10,068 nt of DNA, from assembly GCA_945622055.1 (NCBI GenBank), contig CALZBV010000071.1, positions 1 to 10,068 on the forward strand. Reading direction: 5' to 3'. A model generated the notes under the pieces. It had not been told where the DNA came from. It ran no database searches and was given only the letters and a program-made list of their open reading frames with translations. Source of the stretch: an uncultured Clostridia bacterium. Its GTDB lineage: Bacteria > Bacillota > Clostridia > Lachnospirales > Lachnospiraceae. Made by a program: the position numbers and the translations under genes. The first letter of the stretch is position 1, and every line of letters starts with the position of its first letter. This document shows, in pieces, positions 6,655 to 10,068 of the stretch.

Positions 6655-7161
6655 TCAGTCCGAAATATAATCGGCAATGTCTCCTGCACCCCGCACAAGA
6701 CCTGTAATGCCTGTACGTACAATCTCCTTGATTACATGACCGTCAAGGAGCTTTAGGAATGCATCAATCTTTGCCTGATTACCGGTCAATTCAATCATCA
6801 GAGATTCCGGTGCAACATCAACAATCTTCGCACGGAAAATATCCACTACCTGAATGACCTCCTGACGCTGCTGCTGATTCGCCTGAACCTTAACTAAAAC
6901 AAGCTCTCTGCAGACAGACTCGTTCGGAAGAAGCTCCTTGATTTCAACCACATCCTCAAGCTTTGCAAGCTGCTTGCGAATCTGCTCTAAAATTCCATCT
7001 TCTCCGCTGACCGCAACCGTCATACGGGAATACTTCGGATTCTCAGTTTCTCCGACCGACAGGCTGTCAATGTTGTAGCCGCGTCGGCTGAACAAGCCGG
7101 AAATCCGACTCAGAACTCCTGCTGTGTTCTCAACCAGGATCGACAAAACCATTCGACTCAT
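6655..7161 (-). CDS. ilvN: Acetolactate synthase small (regulatory) subunit
   Basis: This is the regulatory partner of the TPP-dependent acetolactate synthase, first common step of branched-chain amino acid synthesis. It activates the large subunit and confers valine feedback. At 168 residues it is the standard IlvN/IlvH length. An ACT domain occupies about 3-77, and a C-terminal dimer domain about 83-160 that includes the conserved ANQQQRQEV and VARV-type region. Residues matching the valine-site positions of E. coli IlvH (N11, G14, N29) are present as N12, G15 and N30, so feedback sensitivity is likely retained. GAGGG is six bases before the ATG. The large subunit gene (ilvB) is not adjacent on either side, so it must lie elsewhere, perhaps upstream of leuB. 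The gene is headed by its own promoter at 7195-7223. Confidence 0.97.
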   Translation of the reverse strand: MSRMVLSILVENTAGVLSRISGLFSRRGYNIDSLSVGETENPKYSRMTVAVSGEDGILEQIRKQLAKLEDVVEIKELLPNESVCRELVLVKVQANQQQRQEVIQVVDIFRAKIVDVAPESLMIELTGNQAKIDAFLKLLDGHVIKEIVRTGITGLVRGAGDIADYISD

Positions 7162-7194
7162 ATTGAACCCTCTTTCTCTTTGATTTATTAAAGT

Positions 7195-7223
7195 ATTTTA
7201 ACAACCGCACGGGCGTTTGTCAA
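7195..7223 (-). promoter_or_regulatory. Strong sigma-A promoter for ilvN-ilvC
   Basis: On the minus strand, TTGACA (7223-7218, perfect -35) and TAAAAT (7200-7195, five of six -10 bases) are 17 bases apart, close to ideal. The start point would be near 7188, leaving a leader of under 30 bases, too short for a T-box or attenuator. There is no terminator between leuD and this promoter, so read-through from leuBCD is also possible. Confidence 0.88.
7203..7217. promoter_or_regulatory. Candidate operator dyad inside the ilvN promoter spacer
   Basis: AACGC and GCGGTT form a short dyad with one extra base and a four-base centre, filling almost the entire spacer between the -35 and -10 boxes. A repressor bound there would block the promoter. 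This is symmetry only; it does not resemble the CodY consensus and no regulator is identified. Confidence 0.25.
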
Positions 7224-7238
7224 GATGATACACAACTC

Positions 7239-7730
7239 TTATTCTGCCTTCGCATTAATATAGTTCATCAGACCCTCTGCGGCAATAATCTTCTGCATAA
7301 ACGGCGGAAAAGCCTGGCCCTGATAGGTCTTACCGGTAGTAACATCCGTAATGACACCGGTATCGAAATCAATCTCTACCTCATCACCGGCATTGATTTC
7401 CTTTGCGGCCTGCGGGCACTCAATGATCGGAAGCCCGATGTTGATTGCATTGCGGTAGAAAATACGTGCAAATGTCTCAGCGATTACACAGGAAACACCG
7501 GCTGCCTTAATCGAAATCGGCGCATGCTCTCTGGAAGAACCACAACCGAAGTTTTTATTGGCAACCATAATGTCACCCGTCTTTACCTTGTTGACGAATT
7601 CCTTATCAATATCCTCCATGCAATGCTTTGCCAGTTCCTTCGGGTCGGAGCTGTTTAAGTATCTTGCCGGAATGATTACATCCGTATCAACATTATCACC
7701 ATATTTATGAACGGTTCCGTTTGCCTTCAT
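7239..7730 (-). CDS. leuD: 3-isopropylmalate dehydratase small subunit, short (archaeal-type) form
   Basis: Small, swivelling subunit of isopropylmalate isomerase, which interconverts 2- and 3-isopropylmalate in leucine synthesis; it works as a heterodimer with LeuC. At 163 residues it belongs to the short LeuD/homoaconitase-small type; the E. coli form is about 200. Conserved parts are DNVDTDVIIPARYL at 12-25, NFGCGSSREHAP at 60-71 and YRNAINIGLP at 92-101. The substrate loop after helix-start YL reads YLNSSDPKEL (24-33); Asn at position 26 occupies the place that helps separate isopropylmalate from homoaconitate enzymes in archaea, so specificity is inferred from the leuB and leuC neighbours. 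AAGGAG lies seven bases before the ATG, and only 18 bases separate it from leuC. Confidence 0.95.
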   Translation of the reverse strand: MKANGTVHKYGDNVDTDVIIPARYLNSSDPKELAKHCMEDIDKEFVNKVKTGDIMVANKNFGCGSSREHAPISIKAAGVSCVIAETFARIFYRNAINIGLPIIECPQAAKEINAGDEVEIDFDTGVITDVTTGKTYQGQAFPPFMQKIIAAEGLMNYINAKAE

Positions 7731-7748
7731 CTTTCTTCTCCTTTCTGC

Positions 7749-9014
7749 TTACAGACCAAGCTCTGCCGGCTCTGCAATCTTTCCTAAAACTGCACTTGCA
7801 GCCGCTACTGCCGGGCTTGCAAGATAAATCTCGGAATCTACATGACCCATACGTCCGACAAAATTACGGTTGGTCGTTGAAACTGCTCTCTCCCCTGCTG
7901 CAAGGATACCCATGTGTCCGCCAAGACACGGTCCGCAGGTCGGAGTGCTCACGACAGCTCCGGCCAGGATAAAGGTCTGAATCAGGCCTTCCTCGATTGC
8001 CTGAAGGTAGATGCTCTGGGTAGCCGGGAAAATAATACAGCGCATGCCCTCTGCCACATGACGTCCCTTTAATACAGCGGCCGCTGCACGAAGATCATCA
8101 ATACGTCCGTTCGTACAGGAACCGATGACTACCTGATCAATCTTTACCTCTCCGGCTTCCTTCACGGTCTTTGTATTCTCCGGAAGATGCGGGAATGCAA
8201 CGGTCGGCTCTAACTGATCCAGGTCAATTACATAGGTTTCATCATATTCCGCATCCTCGTCTGCCTCATATACCGTATAATTCTTCCGGGAATGCTCCTT
8301 CATATAAGCAATGGTAAGCTCATCCACCGGGAAAATACCATTCTTTGCACCTGCCTCGATTGCCATGTTTGCAATCGTAAAACGGTCATCCATCGTAAGA
8401 TTCTTAATACCGTCTCCTACAAACTCCATGGATTTGTAGAGGGCACCGTCAACGCCGATCATACCGATGATATGTAAAATAACATCCTTACCGGATACCC
8501 ACTTTTTCGGCTTTCCGCGCAGTACAAAGCGAATTGCGGACGGAACCTTAAACCATGCCTTACCGGTCATCATTCCGGCACCCATGTCCGTACTTCCTAC
8601 ACCGGTGGAAAATGCTCCGAGTGCTCCGTAGGTACAGGTATGGGAATCAGCTCCGATACAGGTCTCTCCGGCAACGATAAGTCCTTTTTCCGGAAGCAGT
8701 GCATGCTCAATGCCCATCTCACCGATTTCAAAATAATTCGTAATATCATGCTTCTTTGCAAACTCTCTTACACATTTGCAGTGTTCTGCGGACTTGATGT
8801 CCTTGTTCGGAGTAAAGTGGTCCGGAACAAGCGCAATCTTATCCTTGTCAAATACATTTTTCTTGTTTAAGCGCTCAACCTCGTGAATTGCTACCGGTCC
8901 GGTAATATCATTTGCCAGAACCATATCGAGATTTGCTTCAATCAGCTGACCTGCGCAGACACTTTCCAGTCCTGCATGGGCAGCCAGAATCTTCTGAGTC
9001 ATTGTCATTCCCAT
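7749..9014 (-). CDS. leuC: 3-isopropylmalate dehydratase large subunit, short (archaeal-type) form
   Basis: Large iron-sulfur subunit of isopropylmalate isomerase, an aconitase-family dehydratase acting with LeuD. It is 421 residues, the shorter LeuC/HacA type rather than the roughly 466-residue E. coli type, matching its short LeuD partner. The three likely 4Fe-4S cysteines are C300 in IGSCTNGR, and C360 and C363 in TCGPCLGG. Other family signatures are DHFTPNKD (65-72), ADSHTCTYGALGAFSTGVGSTD (122-143) and the active-site NRNFVGRMGH (382-391). GGAGG lies nine bases before the ATG at 9014; in-frame ATGs six and twelve bases later are too far from it. The cluster would be oxygen-sensitive, fitting an anaerobe. 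It sits 44 bases after leuB and 18 before leuD, so the three are co-transcribed. Confidence 0.96.
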   Translation of the reverse strand: MGMTMTQKILAAHAGLESVCAGQLIEANLDMVLANDITGPVAIHEVERLNKKNVFDKDKIALVPDHFTPNKDIKSAEHCKCVREFAKKHDITNYFEIGEMGIEHALLPEKGLIVAGETCIGADSHTCTYGALGAFSTGVGSTDMGAGMMTGKAWFKVPSAIRFVLRGKPKKWVSGKDVILHIIGMIGVDGALYKSMEFVGDGIKNLTMDDRFTIANMAIEAGAKNGIFPVDELTIAYMKEHSRKNYTVYEADEDAEYDETYVIDLDQLEPTVAFPHLPENTKTVKEAGEVKIDQVVIGSCTNGRIDDLRAAAAVLKGRHVAEGMRCIIFPATQSIYLQAIEEGLIQTFILAGAVVSTPTCGPCLGGHMGILAAGERAVSTTNRNFVGRMGHVDSEIYLASPAVAAASAVLGKIAEPAELGL

Positions 9015-9058
9015 ATGAAATATCCTCCATCTGTTTTTTCTGCTCTATCGTTACCGGG

Positions 9059-10068
9059 TTACAGTCTTGCAACAATCAAATCGCCCATTTCCTTTGTACC
9101 AACCAGAGTCTTTCCTTCGGACATGATGTCTCCGGTACGGAAGTCATCATCCAGAACCTTGTGGATTGCTGTTTCAATGGCATCTGCTTCCTTATCCAGA
9201 TCAAAGGAATAACGAAGCATCATTGCAGCGGAAAGAATCGTTGCAATCGGATTGGCCTTATTCTGTCCGGCAATGTCCGGTGCGGAACCGTGGCTCGGCT
9301 CATAAAGCCCAAGCTTCCCCTCGCCAAGACTTGCAGAGGAAAGCATTCCGATGGAGCCGGTTACCATACTTGCTTCATCCGAAAGAATATCACCAAACAT
9401 ATTCTCGGTAAGAATAACATCAAACTGCTTCGGGTCACGTACTAATTGCATTGCACAGTTATCCACAAGCATATCGGAAAGCTCAACCTCCGGATACCCG
9501 GCAGCAACCTCCTTTACCACGGCACGCCATAATCTGGAGGAATCCAGGACATTCGCCTTATCCACGCTGCAGACCTTCCCTCTTCTCTTCTTTGCAATCT
9601 CAAAGCCCCACTTTGCAATACGGCGAATCTCATTCTCATCGTAGGTCAGGGTGTCTACTGCCCTTCTCACACCGTCAACCACTTCCGTATGACGCTCACC
9701 GAAATACAAACCACCGGTCAGCTCACGCATTACAACAAAATCAAAGCCTCCCTCGGTAATATCCGGACGAAGCGGACAAGCCTTTGCCAGCTGCGGGAAA
9801 AGAACTGCCGGACGAATGTTTGCAAACAGTCCGAGTCCCTTGCGGATTGCCAGAAGTCCTGCCTCCGGACGAAGGTTCGGCGGCAGCTTATACCATGGAG
9901 AGGTATTGGTATTTCCTCCTACTGCCCCAAGCAGTACGGCATCACTTGCCTTACAGGTTGCAAGAGCTTCGTCGGTAAGCGGAACCCCGGTTGCATCGAT
10001 TGACGCACCGCCCATAAGCACCTCCGTATAATTGAAGCTATGACCAAACTTCCTTCCAACCGCGTCCA
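9059..10068 (-). CDS. leuB: 3-isopropylmalate dehydrogenase, 5' end outside window
   Basis: NAD-dependent oxidative decarboxylation of 3-isopropylmalate, third step of leucine synthesis, by a cytosolic homodimer. The 335 visible residues begin just inside the protein (DAVGRKFGHSFNYTE); about 25 residues, including the first strand and the GDGIGPE segment, are missing past base 10068. Visible motifs are LLGAVGG near 45-51, RPEAGLLAIR near 66-75, MRELTGGLYFGER near 113-125, VDKANVLD near 168-175, the metal-binding TENMFGDILSDEAS near 220-233, and the nucleotide-binding EPSHGSAPDIAGQNKANP. The stretch GNTNTSPWYKLPPNLRPE carries a few more residues than the usual GGPKWD form, as in many clostridial LeuB. 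The stop is 44 bases before leuC. The first methionine-type codon in the window (GTG at 10021) is internal and is not the start. Confidence 0.97.
   Translation of the reverse strand, partial: DAVGRKFGHSFNYTEVLMGGASIDATGVPLTDEALATCKASDAVLLGAVGGNTNTSPWYKLPPNLRPEAGLLAIRKGLGLFANIRPAVLFPQLAKACPLRPDITEGGFDFVVMRELTGGLYFGERHTEVVDGVRRAVDTLTYDENEIRRIAKWGFEIAKKRRGKVCSVDKANVLDSSRLWRAVVKEVAAGYPEVELSDMLVDNCAMQLVRDPKQFDVILTENMFGDILSDEASMVTGSIGMLSSASLGEGKLGLYEPSHGSAPDIAGQNKANPIATILSAAMMLRYSFDLDKEADAIETAIHKVLDDDFRTGDIMSEGKTLVGTKEMGDLIVARL

Noticed and set aside
8912..9445. Plus-strand open frame across the leuB-leuC junction
   Set aside because: Overlaps two conserved genes and their intergenic ribosome site; no family features.
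1..10068. Search for a new defence, mobile or CRISPR-like system
   Set aside because: All ten coding frames belong to known core metabolic or stringent-response families, with no repeats arrays, transposase, integrase, tRNA or composition break.

Overview
The window carries ten protein-coding genes, all on the minus strand, tightly packed and in good reading frame. The gene content, the strong Shine-Dalgarno sites, sigma-A type promoters and moderate GC point to a Firmicute of class Clostridia. A Lachnospiraceae-type gut or rumen anaerobe is my best guess, based on protein character (unusual PurA loops, short archaeal-type LeuC/LeuD, M18 aminopeptidase); no ribosomal RNA is present to prove it.

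Read in the direction of transcription (high to low coordinates), the first block (10068 to about 5467) makes branched-chain amino acids: leuB (5' end outside the window), leuC, leuD, then ilvN and ilvC. A near-consensus promoter between leuD and ilvN lets ilvN-ilvC be transcribed on its own as well as by read-through from leuBCD. The block ends in a strong intrinsic terminator after ilvC.

The second block (about 5392 to 1 and beyond) starts at a clear promoter. It contains an M18 zinc aminopeptidase, a dUTPase, purA, apt and a bifunctional rel whose 3' part (most of the regulatory domains) lies outside the window. Short gaps of 31 to 98 bases and no terminator between these genes suggest one transcript. 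This joins peptide recycling, dUTP control, AMP synthesis and salvage, and the (p)ppGpp synthetase/hydrolase. The first block is an amino acid pathway commonly controlled by the stringent/CodY network, so the two units are functionally related, although no direct regulatory link is visible.

No stretch of 300 bases lacks a gene. The longest gap is 5328-5561 (234 bases), which holds the promoter, the terminator and two further inverted repeats. There are no RNA genes, insertion sequences, CRISPR arrays, prophage genes or attachment sites. I find no new defence or mobile system here: this is conserved metabolic core, and the points of interest are protein variants and regulatory layout.
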